From assembly GCF_004023625.1 (NCBI RefSeq), contig NZ_RPDJ01000034.1, positions 87,582 through 151,581 of the forward strand: DNA of 64,000 bases, read 5' to 3'. How positions within the stretch are numbered: position 1 is the first letter of the stretch; each line of letters begins with the position of its first letter. The stretch is from Streptomyces cavernae. Lineage in GTDB: Bacteria; Actinomycetota; Actinomycetes; Streptomycetales; Streptomycetaceae. Of this stretch, positions 34,583-42,712 are shown in pieces. The notes under the pieces were generated by a model. The model saw only the letters and a list, made by a program, of their open reading frames with translations, was not told the DNA's origin and searched no databases. Made by a program: the position numbers and the translations under genes.

Positions 34583-36231
34583 CCTCCACCCTTCCCGCGG
34601 CGACCAGTACCTCCTCGGTCCCCGCGCAGCAGTCCCCTGCGCACGAAACCACCCCCGCCACCGGCCCCGCCCTCCGTTTTCGCAGCTCACGCGCGGATCT
34701 GATCCTCTGCGGAGTGCTCCTCGCGGCGATCATCACCGTGCAGGGCTGGAACATCGCGGACTACCCGACGCTCAGCGACGACGAGGGCACCTATCTCGCC
34801 CAGGCCTGGGCCGTTCAGGAGGGGCGCGGGCTCGCCCACTACACCTACTGGTACGACCACCCGCCGCTCGGCTGGATCCAGATCGCGCTGCTCACCTGGA
34901 TCCCCTCGCTGATCAACCCGGAGTGGATGACCGTCGGCTCGATGCGGACTGTCATGCTCCTGATAAGCGCGGCCAGTTCGGTCCTCATCTACGTGCTGGC
35001 CCGCCGGCTCGCGCTGCCCCGCTGGGCGGCCGGACTCGCCATGGTGTTCTTCGGCCTGTCACCGCTGTCGGTCGTCCTCCAGCGCGAGATCTTCCTGGAC
35101 AACATCGCGGTGATGTGGACGCTGCTCGCGTTCTGCCTGGCCGCCTCCCCGAGCCGCCATCTCTGGCACCACTTCGGGGCCGGCATCGCGGCAGCGGCGG
35201 CGGTCCTCACCAAGGAGACGATGCTCGTCGTCCTGCCCGCGCTGTTCGTCACCATGTGGCGCCACAGCCACCGGGACACCCGGAAGTTCGCGCTCACCGG
35301 CGCCGTCACCGCCTGCGCCATGATCGGACTGTCGTATCCGCTCTTCGCCCTGCTGAAGGGCGAGCTGTTCCCCGGCAGCGGGCACGTCTCCCTCTGGGAC
35401 GGCCTGGAGTACCAGATGACCCGGCCCGGTTCGGGCTTCATCCTCGACGCGGGCACCGGCTCCTACGGCGTGCTGCAGTCCTGGCTCTACTACGACCGGG
35501 TCCTGCCGCTCGGCGGACTCGCGGGCGCCCTCCTGCTGCTCGTCACCTTCCGCTGGTCGGTGACCGCCCGCGCACTCGCCGGGCCCGCGCTCACCGTCGC
35601 CATCCTCGCGCTCGTCGCGATGCGCCCGAGCGGCTACCTGCCCGCGATGTACATCATCCAGGCGCTGCCCTTCCTCGCCCTCGTCCTCGCCGGCGGCGCG
35701 GCGAGCGTCGTCCACGCGGTGCTGCGCCGGTGGCGTCGCGGCGAGGAGCACAGGTACCTCACATCGGCCCGCTACGTCCTCGCGACGGTCCTCGCGCTCG
35801 CCGCCGCCGCATACGTGGTGCCCCGCTGGTACGACGGCGCCCGCACCGCCGTCACCACCGACGCCAACGCGCCCTACCAGGCCGCCTCGAAGTGGCTGAC
35901 CACCCGCGTGGCGGACCCCGTGGACACCCGTGTCCTCGTAGACGACGCGCTCTGGCTCGACCTCGTGCATGCCGGCTACCGGCCGGGGCTCGGCGTCATC
36001 TGGTTCTACAAGGCCGACCTGGACCCGGCGGTGACCAAGACGATGCCCGACGGCTGGCGCGACCTCGACTACGTCGTCGCCTCGCCCACCGTCCGCCGGG
36101 ACGCCGTCGACCTCCCCAACGTCAAACAGGCGCTCGAACACTCCACGCCGGTCGTCACCTTCGGCAAGGGCGACGACCGCATCGAGATCCGCCGGATCGA
36201 CGGTGCCGGGACCCGGGGAGGCACTCGATGA
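34579..36231 (+). CDS. GT39-like membrane glycosyltransferase
   Basis: A 550-residue protein starting at a GTG that overlaps the preceding stop. After a ~35-residue Ser/Thr/Pro-rich leader there are about 10-12 membrane helices. The first external loop has YPTLSDDEGTYLAQAWAVQE, with the acidic pair typical of ArnT/PMT-type GT-C enzymes, then WYDHPPLGWIQIALLTWIPS. GT-C enzymes transfer sugars from polyprenyl-phosphate donors to lipids, polymers or proteins outside the membrane. The donor could come from the next gene, a polyprenyl-phosphate sugar synthase-like protein. The acceptor is unknown. Confidence 0.87.
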   Translation: MTSTLPAATSTSSVPAQQSPAHETTPATGPALRFRSSRADLILCGVLLAAIITVQGWNIADYPTLSDDEGTYLAQAWAVQEGRGLAHYTYWYDHPPLGWIQIALLTWIPSLINPEWMTVGSMRTVMLLISAASSVLIYVLARRLALPRWAAGLAMVFFGLSPLSVVLQREIFLDNIAVMWTLLAFCLAASPSRHLWHHFGAGIAAAAAVLTKETMLVVLPALFVTMWRHSHRDTRKFALTGAVTACAMIGLSYPLFALLKGELFPGSGHVSLWDGLEYQMTRPGSGFILDAGTGSYGVLQSWLYYDRVLPLGGLAGALLLLVTFRWSVTARALAGPALTVAILALVAMRPSGYLPAMYIIQALPFLALVLAGGAASVVHAVLRRWRRGEEHRYLTSARYVLATVLALAAAAYVVPRWYDGARTAVTTDANAPYQAASKWLTTRVADPVDTRVLVDDALWLDLVHAGYRPGLGVIWFYKADLDPAVTKTMPDGWRDLDYVVASPTVRRDAVDLPNVKQALEHSTPVVTFGKGDDRIEIRRIDGAGTRGGTR

Positions 36232-37556
36232 CCTCCGAATCCATGCTGCCGGAGGACCTCGGCGACCCCCGCCTGAGCGCCACCGGCGTGCCCGAACCCG
36301 CCGCCGTCACCATCGTCGTACCGACCTTCAACGAGTCCGCGAACGTACGGCCGCTGCTGCGGCAGATCACCGAGTCGGTGCCCGCCCGGCTGCCCTGCGA
36401 GGTGATCTTCGTGGACGACTCCACGGACGACACCCCCGAGGTGATCGCCGCCGCTGCGCAGGACTGCCCGTTCCCGGTCACCGTGCTGCACCGCGACGAG
36501 GCGGCCGGGGGGCTCGGCGGCGCGGTCGTCGAGGGCATGAAGGCGGCCGGCTCGGACTGGATCGTCGTCATGGACGGCGACTGCCAGCACCCGCCGTCCC
36601 TCGTCCCGGAGTTGGTGGCCACCGGGGAACACACGGGCGCCGGGCTGGTCGTCGCCTCCCGCTACATCCCGGGCGGCAGCCGCGCCGGACTCGCCGGCGG
36701 CTACCGCATCGCGGTCTCGCGGGGCGCCACCTGGCTCACCAAGCTGCTCTTCCCGCGCCGGCTGCGCGGCATCAGCGACCCGTTGAGCGGCTTCTTCGCG
36801 ATCCGCCGAAGCGTGGTGCCCCAACAGCCAACGCTTGCCCCGTCGCGACGCCCGGCACTCCCCCAAGCTCTCGACTTCGCTCGAGCAGGGGGGACCCCCA
36901 TGACGCCGCTCCTTGACGGGCAGGCGTTGCCTGCCGGGGCACCGGTCCCCGCGGAGGTCCTGCGCCCCCTCGGCTACAAGATCCTCCTCGAACTCGCCGT
37001 GCGCAGCCGCCCGCGCGAGGTCACCGAGGTGCCGTTCGTCTTCCAGGACCGCTACGCGGGCGAGTCCAAGTCCACCGCGCGGGAGGGCCTGCGGTTCCTG
37101 CGCCATCTGCTCGGCCTGCGCGCCGCCTCGCCCGTCGCCCGGATGCTGTTCTTCGGACTCATCGGCGTCACCGGTTTCGTACCGAACCTTGTCGGCCTCT
37201 GGGGGCTCACCGCGCTCGGGCTGCACTATCTGCCCGCCGAGATCATCGCCAACCAGTTCGGTGTCGTGTGGAACTTCCTGCTCATCGACCAACTGCTGTT
37301 CCGTGACCGCCGTTCGCACCGGCGCTGGTGGGACCGCGCCATCCGGTTCGCGCTGCTCGCCAACGCCGATCTGGTGCTGCGCATACCGCTGATCGCGCTG
37401 TTCGTCGGCGAGCTCGGCATGGGGGCACTGCCCGCCACCGCACTCGCCCTGGTGACGACCTTCGTCCTGCGCTTCGTGGGGACGGAGGCGCTGGTCTATC
37501 TGCCGCGCCGGGGCCGGGGGGCCTCCGGGAGCCGCACATCGAGGAGAACTCCGTGA
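36228..37556 (+). CDS. Polyprenyl-phosphate glycosyltransferase fused to GtrA domain
   Basis: A 442-residue protein starting at an ATG that overlaps the preceding stop by 4 bp. Residues 25-260 form a dolichol-phosphate-mannose-synthase-like GT2 domain (VTIVVPTFNESANV, EVIFVDDSTDDTPE, VVMDGDCQHPPSLVPE, SGFFAIRR). Residues ~310-435 form a four-helix GtrA domain (ARMLFFGLIGVTGFVPNLVG and following), usually involved in flipping lipid-linked sugars. It would make a polyprenyl-phosphate sugar for the GT39-like neighbour. Oddity: residues ~197-244 are an extra segment containing ALPQALDFARAGGTP, encoded by a dispersed intergenic repeat. The segment separates the SGFFAIRR and LRPLGYKILLE blocks, which normally lie close together. 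Confidence 0.88.
   Translation: MTSESMLPEDLGDPRLSATGVPEPAAVTIVVPTFNESANVRPLLRQITESVPARLPCEVIFVDDSTDDTPEVIAAAAQDCPFPVTVLHRDEAAGGLGGAVVEGMKAAGSDWIVVMDGDCQHPPSLVPELVATGEHTGAGLVVASRYIPGGSRAGLAGGYRIAVSRGATWLTKLLFPRRLRGISDPLSGFFAIRRSVVPQQPTLAPSRRPALPQALDFARAGGTPMTPLLDGQALPAGAPVPAEVLRPLGYKILLELAVRSRPREVTEVPFVFQDRYAGESKSTAREGLRFLRHLLGLRAASPVARMLFFGLIGVTGFVPNLVGLWGLTALGLHYLPAEIIANQFGVVWNFLLIDQLLFRDRRSHRRWWDRAIRFALLANADLVLRIPLIALFVGELGMGALPATALALVTTFVLRFVGTEALVYLPRRGRGASGSRTSRRTP
36864..36893. repeat. Dispersed Streptomyces repeat, copy 2, inside the GT2-GtrA gene
   Basis: caagctctcgacttcgctcg followed by agcagggggg. It matches the intergenic copy at 26541-26570 at 28 of 30 positions. Flanking bases 36816-36959 also look non-native to the enzyme, and the net insertion keeps the frame. 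Confidence 0.85.
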
Positions 37557-40039
37557 ACATCCGTGTGAGACCAGGACTCCGTTTCAGACCCAGACGCCGC
37601 ACCTCACTGCTGGCCGTGGGCGCCCTCGCCTCGGGCATGCTGCTGGCCGCGCCCCAGCCGGCCTCGGCCGCCAACCTGGTGAAGAACCCCGGCTTCGAGA
37701 CCGCGGGCACCGACGACATGCCGTACTGCTGGGAGAAGTCCGGCTGGGGCGACAACGACTTCACCTTCACCACCACCTCCGACGCCCACTCGGGGTCCAA
37801 GGCGATGAAGGTCGAGCTGACCCGGCGCGTCGACGGCGACCGCAAGGCGCTGATCACCGAGTCGGCCGAGTGCGCGCCGGTGGTCACTGCGGGCAAGCAG
37901 TACGACCTCGGGCTCTGGTACAAGACGACCACGCCCGACGCGTCGATCACGCTCTTCCGGCACGACACCACGGCCGGCTGGCAGTACTGGACCGACCTCA
38001 AGACGCTGGACATGCGGGCCGGCTGGACGCAGGCGACGGTGCGCACACCGGAGGTCCCGGCCGGCACCGACCGCATCACCTGGGGCGTCTCGGTCTACGG
38101 CACCGGGTCCGCGACCACCGACGACTACACGATGGAACAGGTCGCCGATCCGGTCCCCGATCCGGTGTGCACCGGGACCGCCGAGGAGTGCGCCAACGGC
38201 CGCTGGGACGTGCTGCCCACCAAGAACCCGGTCCGCTCCATGCACTCGGTCGTCCTGAAGAACGGCAAGGTGCTGCTGATCGCAGGCTCCGGCAACAGCG
38301 AGGAGATGTTCGAGGCGGGCACGTTCACCAGCGCGGTCTACGACCCGGCGAACGGCTCGTACAAGGTCATCCCCACGCCCGACGACATGTTCTGCGCCGG
38401 GCACGTCCAGCTCCAGGACGGGCGGGTGCTGGTGATGAGCGGCAACAAGGCCTACCCGGCGGCGGACGGTTCGCACGGCTACGAGGGATACAAGGACTCG
38501 TACATATTCGACCCTGACACCGAGACGTACATCAAGACCAACGACATGAACGACGGGCACTGGTACCCGTCTGCGACCGTGCTCGGCAACGGTGACGTGA
38601 TCTCCTTCGGCGGACTGCGCGAGGACTCCACGGGCTCGGTGACCGCCGAGCTGTGGTCGGACGCCGAGCAGCAGTGGCAGCCGCTGTGGAAGGTCAACCA
38701 GACCTGGTCGTACTGGGGCCTGTACCCGTCGATGATCCTGATGCAGGACGGACGGCTCTTCTACTCGGGCAGCCATGTCTTCGGCAACAACATCCCCGGG
38801 ACCGGCTCGGCGATCTACGACTACGACGCCAACACGATCACGCAGATCCCGGGACTGCAGAAGAAGGACGAGCGAGACCAGTCCGCGAGCGTGCTGCTGC
38901 CTCCGGCGCAGGACCAGAAGGTGCTGACGATCGGCGGCGGCAACATCGACTCCAACCCGGACGCCAACCGGCTCACCGACATCATCGACCTCAAGCAGGC
39001 CAACCCGTCCCACGTGGCCGGGCCGCCGCTCCCGCAGGGCACGGTGGACCTCGGCAACGGCAAGGTGCCCGAGACCGGTGACCAGGGCAAGATGTACGTT
39101 TCCGCGGTGCTGCTGCCCGACGGCAAGGTCCTGGAGACCGGCGGCGCCCTCAACAACCGCGCCAACCCCGTCTACGAGGCGTCGATCTTCGACCCGGAGA
39201 CCGAGACCTTCGATCCGGTGGCCGCCGACCCCGAGGCCCGCGGCTACCACTCCTCCGCGTTCCTGCTGCCCGACGGCCGGGTGATGGCGACCGGCGACAA
39301 CCCGGGCAACGGCTCCTGGAACCACAACGTGTCGATCTACACCCCGCCGTACCTCCTCAAGGGCCCCCGCCCGACGATCACCTCGGTGATCGACACGGAG
39401 TGGACGTACGGCGACACCCAGCGCATCACGGTCGACCGCCCCATCGCCAAGGCCGAGTTGATCCGTCCGGCCGCCGTCACCCACTCCTCCGACCCCAACC
39501 AGCGCTTCGTCGACCTGCCGCTGAGCGTGGACGGCAACAACGTCGACCTGAACGTGACCAGCAACCCCAACCTGGCCCCGCCCGGCTGGTACATGCTCTT
39601 CGCGGTCGACGCGAACGGTGTGCCGTCGGTGGCGAAGTGGGTGCACCTGCAGGGTCCTTCGGCCATGGCCGCCGCGTCCGGGGACACGTCCTCCGGGCAC
39701 GCCTCCGCCGGACACGGCACCTCCGACGACGCACCCTCGGCGAACATCCACTCCTTCGCCGACTCCCTGGACGGCAAGGTCACCGGACCCGGCAAGAAAC
39801 GGACCTCGCAGGCGGTCAGCCCGACGGTCTCCGGCTGCGACCGGCACTACGGCTCCGCCAACGTCTGCGTGCCGACGGTGTTCCCCGCGGAGGTGAGGGC
39901 GACGACCGCGGCCCGCTGCGCCTGGCTGAAGGCCCATGACTACGGACGCCTCGAGGTCAACGGGAAGGACGATCCGCTGCGGCTGGATCCGGACAAGGAC
40001 GGACTCACCTGCCGGAAAGGCGATCTGAGGAGGCGTTAG
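37553..40039 (+). CDS. Secreted radical copper oxidase (galactose-oxidase/GlxA-like)
   Basis: An 828-residue protein starting at a GTG that overlaps the preceding stop. A signal peptide (RRRTSLLAVGALASGMLLAA, ASA) is followed by a carbohydrate-binding-like domain at ~35-175 (NLVKNPGFETAGTDDMPYCW). A kelch-type propeller comes next, then a C-terminal Ig-like DUF1929 domain. The copper-radical site is readable: Cys281 in DDMFCAGH and Tyr338 in DGHWYPSA for the Tyr-Cys cofactor, Tyr565-His566 in RGYHSS, and His644 in THSSDPNQRF. The last ~60 residues (RCAWLKAHDYGRLEVNGKDD, LDPDKDGLTC) resemble an Excalibur-like calcium-binding module. It oxidises primary alcohols of glycans or small aldehydes to generate H2O2; the substrate is unknown. 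The operon context suggests modification of the polymer made by the synthase. Confidence 0.9.
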   Translation: MNIRVRPGLRFRPRRRTSLLAVGALASGMLLAAPQPASAANLVKNPGFETAGTDDMPYCWEKSGWGDNDFTFTTTSDAHSGSKAMKVELTRRVDGDRKALITESAECAPVVTAGKQYDLGLWYKTTTPDASITLFRHDTTAGWQYWTDLKTLDMRAGWTQATVRTPEVPAGTDRITWGVSVYGTGSATTDDYTMEQVADPVPDPVCTGTAEECANGRWDVLPTKNPVRSMHSVVLKNGKVLLIAGSGNSEEMFEAGTFTSAVYDPANGSYKVIPTPDDMFCAGHVQLQDGRVLVMSGNKAYPAADGSHGYEGYKDSYIFDPDTETYIKTNDMNDGHWYPSATVLGNGDVISFGGLREDSTGSVTAELWSDAEQQWQPLWKVNQTWSYWGLYPSMILMQDGRLFYSGSHVFGNNIPGTGSAIYDYDANTITQIPGLQKKDERDQSASVLLPPAQDQKVLTIGGGNIDSNPDANRLTDIIDLKQANPSHVAGPPLPQGTVDLGNGKVPETGDQGKMYVSAVLLPDGKVLETGGALNNRANPVYEASIFDPETETFDPVAADPEARGYHSSAFLLPDGRVMATGDNPGNGSWNHNVSIYTPPYLLKGPRPTITSVIDTEWTYGDTQRITVDRPIAKAELIRPAAVTHSSDPNQRFVDLPLSVDGNNVDLNVTSNPNLAPPGWYMLFAVDANGVPSVAKWVHLQGPSAMAAASGDTSSGHASAGHGTSDDAPSANIHSFADSLDGKVTGPGKKRTSQAVSPTVSGCDRHYGSANVCVPTVFPAEVRATTAARCAWLKAHDYGRLEVNGKDDPLRLDPDKDGLTCRKGDLRRR

Positions 40040-40069
40040 CCGCCGACGGCAGCCGCGTCATCGAGCCAT

Positions 40070-40103
40070 CCGTGGGCCGCACCGAGCCCGGTGCGGCCCA
40101 CGG
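40070..40103. terminator. Strong hairpin after the copper oxidase gene
   Basis: ccgtgggccgcacc and ggtgcggcccacgg form a perfect 14-bp stem with a 6-base loop (gagccc). It lies 30 bp after the stop and just before the convergent RelE-type toxin gene. There is no T-run. Confidence 0.8.
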
Positions 40104-40117
40104 GGCTGGAATCACGC

Positions 40118-40396
40118 TCAGAGGCTGCGGTAGACATCGCGGCGGTTGGCGACCGTGAGGACCCACACGATCAGTTCACCGTCCTCGATCGTGTACACGG
40201 CGCGGTAGTCCCCGACGCGGAGGCGCCAGCGGGCGTTGTGGCCTTGCAGGGCCTTGATGTCGAATGCCGAGGTGTCGTCCACGTCGAGGGCCTCTTGAAG
40301 TTCGGCGAGACGGTGGAGAATCCGCAGTGCCTCGGGGCGAGGGATCTTGAGCATGTCCCGCTGGGCGTGCGGTGTGAACCGGGTGACGTACCCCAT
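40118..40396 (-). CDS. RelE/ParE-superfamily toxin
   Basis: A 92-residue protein with the RelE fold signature: VTRFTPHAQRDMLKIPRPEA, LRILHRLAELQEALDVDDTS, IKALQGHNARWRLRVGDYRA and VYTIEDGELIVWVLTVANRR. The basic/aromatic residues near RWRLRVGDYR and the C-terminal RRDVYR are those used for mRNA cleavage on the ribosome. It starts 5 bp after the antitoxin stop, so the two are co-translated. Confidence 0.9.
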   Translation of the reverse strand: MGYVTRFTPHAQRDMLKIPRPEALRILHRLAELQEALDVDDTSAFDIKALQGHNARWRLRVGDYRAVYTIEDGELIVWVLTVANRRDVYRSL

Positions 40397-40401
40397 GACG
40401 A

Positions 40402-40683
40402 TCAGGCGTGGTGGGCGCGGAGTGCCGCGGCCATCTCTTCGAGCGAGACGGAGCCCTCGAGTCCCTCGGCCTCGGCTTCGTCGGCGAGCTGGTTCAGCCA
40501 AGCGTCCTCGGTCTTCTCCGCGAGGTCGCGCAGACGCTGGTACTCATCGATGTCGATCACCACGGCCTCCTGTTTGCCGCGCCGCGTGATGATCGTGGGG
40601 GTCGCGTCCCGGTGGGCGCGGTCTATGACGTCCGCGAGGTGTCGGCGGACGTCGGCCATCGGTGAAATGACGGGCTCGCTCAT
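40402..40683 (-). CDS. YefM/Phd-family antitoxin
   Basis: A 93-residue antitoxin. The N-terminal dimeric DNA-binding fold is VISPMADVRRHLADVIDRAH followed by PTIITRRGKQEAVVIDIDEY; the acidic C-terminal tail (EDAWLNQLADEAEAEGLEGS) would wrap the toxin. It precedes the toxin gene in the same operon and should autoregulate through the palindrome at 40699-40708. Confidence 0.92.
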   Translation of the reverse strand: MSEPVISPMADVRRHLADVIDRAHRDATPTIITRRGKQEAVVIDIDEYQRLRDLAEKTEDAWLNQLADEAEAEGLEGSVSLEEMAAALRAHHA

Positions 40684-40698
40684 GTAGCGAATGTAACA

Positions 40699-40708
40699 GA
40701 TGTACATC
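40699..40708. promoter_or_regulatory. Candidate YefM operator (TGTACA-core palindrome)
   Basis: gatgtacatc is a perfect palindrome 16 bp upstream of the antitoxin ATG, beside a related atgtaac at 40691-40697. YefM-YoeB systems are known to bind palindromes with a TGTACA core, which this contains. Confidence 0.6.
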
Positions 40709-40748
40709 AGCATCGCGCGGTGAGGGCCGGGCTGAGCGGTCCGGCAGT

Positions 40749-41480
40749 TCAGCACGTCTCGGCCCGCATGATCAGCGCCCGTTCCACGATCGCCTGCAGT
40801 TGCTCGTGATGCGCGCCCCGCCAGTACGCGCGCCCGCACTCCGCGCACTGCGCGAACACGTCGTACGACCGCTGCGTGCCGCCCTGGAGCTGGTCCGCGA
40901 CCTCCTCCTTGGTGGCGTCCCTGAGCAGTCCGTTGCAGGCCGTGCACCGCGTCCACGGCCGGAGTTCCGGCGCGAACCGGCCGAGCACGTCGCGGAGTTG
41001 GTCTTCGGGGCGGGTGCTGTAGACGAACGCGCCCGCCCACAGTTCGCGCCGCCGGAGCAGGCCCCGGTCGCGGCTGAGCATGACCCGCTGCTCGGCGGCC
41101 GAGCGCGCGGCGAGGGCCGGGTCGCCGATGTCCGTGGACTCGTACGCGGCGTCCACGCCCAGCAGCCGCAGCCGGCGGGCGAGCGTGCCGAGGTGGACGT
41201 CGAGCAGGAAGCGCAACGGGGCGCCCGGGACGCGCTGGGGGCGCACCACCTCGCGCACGATCACGGACTCGCGGTCCGCCGGCACGTGCGAGACCGGCAC
41301 CTCGCGGCCGTCGACGAGGAGCGCGCCGACCTCCGTCAGCGGGACGCCCAGCGACTCGATGACATGGCCGAGGGTGGAGACGCCGTCGGTGACGACCTTC
41401 GTGGCTCCCGCCCGGCGCCCGTGCGGAACGAACAGGTCCAGCTCGGGGGCGAAGGCGACATGGATCTCGGGACCGTTCAC
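40749..41480 (-). CDS. Mut7-C RNase domain protein with ubiquitin-like N-terminus
   Basis: A 243-residue protein starting at a GTG. Residues 1-85 resemble the ThiS/ubiquitin-like domain that precedes Mut7-C in bacteria (GVSTLGHVIESLGVPLTEVG and onward). Residues ~88-240 form the Mut7-C PIN-like nuclease: RFLLDVHLGTLARRLRLLGV, DAAYESTDIGDPALAARSAA, VMLSRDRGLLRRRELWAGAF. A zinc ribbon follows with CTACNG and CAECGRAYW. The acidic residues D in LLDVHLG and SRDRGLL are the presumed catalytic set. RNA is the expected substrate; the biological role is unknown. Confidence 0.87.
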   Translation of the reverse strand: MNGPEIHVAFAPELDLFVPHGRRAGATKVVTDGVSTLGHVIESLGVPLTEVGALLVDGREVPVSHVPADRESVIVREVVRPQRVPGAPLRFLLDVHLGTLARRLRLLGVDAAYESTDIGDPALAARSAAEQRVMLSRDRGLLRRRELWAGAFVYSTRPEDQLRDVLGRFAPELRPWTRCTACNGLLRDATKEEVADQLQGGTQRSYDVFAQCAECGRAYWRGAHHEQLQAIVERALIMRAETC

Positions 41481-41531
41481 CGGGTCAGGATGACACGGGG
41501 GGCGCGCCCGTGGCCTCCCGGTTTTCGGGCC

Positions 41532-42206
41532 CTAGCCCTCCGGCGGCAGGCCGTGCTCCAGCACGTCCAGGGTCCGGTCGACCAGTTCGGCGAGGTCCTC
41601 CCGGTGGCCGCTCTCGGCCCAGTACAGCGAGGTCTCCATCAGGCCGCCCATGAGGGCCATCGCGTAGACCCGGACCTCCAGGCCGTCGGGGTCCATGCCG
41701 GTGCGCTCCCCGATGACCCGGCACAGCAGCCGGCCGGTGACCGACATGCTCTCCATCATCCGGGAGCGCACGGCGGGGACCTCGACCATGAGTCTGGTCC
41801 GCAGCCGGGTCACCTCGCGCTCCTCGGTGTCCAGGAGGCCGAGGGCCCTGCGCATCACATGGCGCAGGGAGTCCAGCCACGGCTCGTCGGCGGGCCGGGC
41901 CCGTAGTTCCTCCTCGATCACCGGGTCGTACTCGTCGGTGAGGACGATGTCCTCCTTGGTGGGGAAGTACCGGAACACCGTGGAGGGGGAGACCTCGGCC
42001 GCCTCCGCGATCTGCTCGATGGTGGTGGTGTCGTACCCCTGTTCCCTGATCAGCCGGTACGTGGCGTCGCGGATCGCGGTCCGGGTCTTGATCTTCTTCC
42101 GTTCGCGAAGCCCCAGCCGGTGTTCGGGGGTGGGGGTCGTGCTCCGTGCTGGGGTGGCGGCCATGGTGGCCATTGTCGGCCATCCGCGGGGGCGGGGGCA
42201 CGTCAT
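41532..42206 (-). CDS. TetR-family transcriptional regulator
   Basis: About 224 residues from the ATG at 42206, which has cggag 7 bp upstream; later ATGs at 42173 and 42164 are possible. The DNA-binding helices are RTAIRDATYRLIREQGYDTT and TIEQIAEAAEVSPSTVFRYF followed by PTKEDIVL. The rest is the ligand-binding helical domain. Its own promoter region contains the inverted repeat at 42247-42263, suggesting autoregulation. No obvious divergent efflux gene is present; the plus-strand small membrane protein starts about 190 bp away. Confidence 0.9.
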   Translation of the reverse strand: MTCPRPRGWPTMATMAATPARSTTPTPEHRLGLRERKKIKTRTAIRDATYRLIREQGYDTTTIEQIAEAAEVSPSTVFRYFPTKEDIVLTDEYDPVIEEELRARPADEPWLDSLRHVMRRALGLLDTEEREVTRLRTRLMVEVPAVRSRMMESMSVTGRLLCRVIGERTGMDPDGLEVRVYAMALMGGLMETSLYWAESGHREDLAELVDRTLDVLEHGLPPEG

Positions 42207-42246
42207 CGATGGCTCCGTGGACCGCCGCACGGCAGTCCGGCTCGAC

Positions 42247-42263
42247 TTGAGAGCTACTCTCAA
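42247..42263. promoter_or_regulatory. Candidate TetR operator
   Basis: ttgagag and ctctcaa are perfect 7-bp arms separated by cta, 41 bp upstream of the TetR-family gene. The gagagtagctctc form is common for TetR operators. Confidence 0.6.
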
Positions 42264-42394
42264 AAAGTAGCGGCCGTCATTCTGTGGGCCGTCCAGGCAA
42301 GGCATTTCTTGACCTGCGCGACGCCTGGATGTCAGTGGGGCGTGTCACTCTGAGATCACGTCGGTTCACGGATCGTGATCTTGGAGGGGGCGAG

Positions 42395-42712
42395 GTGGAC
42401 ACGTTCGGTGTGAAGGTGCTGGCGCTGGTGACCGCGGTGCTGTGCCTGGCCGGCTATCCGCTCGGCGGCGTGCCCGTCGTGCTGGGGGCCGTGGCGGCCG
42501 GGATCACGGTCCTGACATGGCGAGTGGCCGTGGCTTCGAGGCCGCCACGGCCACTGGGGAAGAGGGGTGGGGGGTCCGGGGCGAAGGGTGCCCCGGAGGC
42601 GAAGAGGTCAGCTGTGCTGATACGCGACCAGCGAGATGCCCACGTAGTGCACGACGAACGCCGCGAGGGTGAAGGAGTGGAACACCTCGTGGAAACCGAA
42701 CCAGCGGGGTGA
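42395..42712 (+). CDS. Possible small membrane protein
   Basis: A 105-residue frame from a GTG at 42395 with a very strong ggaggggg just upstream. The first 50 residues make two short membrane segments (VKVLALVTAVLCLAGYPL and VVLGAVAAGITVLTWRVAVA). The rest is charged and lies antisense to the 3' end of the hemolysin III gene, which argues that only the first half is constrained. It is unrecognised and may be real or chance. Confidence 0.45.
   Translation: MDTFGVKVLALVTAVLCLAGYPLGGVPVVLGAVAAGITVLTWRVAVASRPPRPLGKRGGGSGAKGAPEAKRSAVLIRDQRDAHVVHDERREGEGVEHLVETEPAG

Noticed and set aside
34923..36227. Upstream extension of the GT2-GtrA frame into the GT39-like gene
   Set aside because: It overlaps the real GT39 coding region in another frame and reads as Arg/Pro-rich shadow sequence. 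The ATGA overlap start at 36228 is clear.
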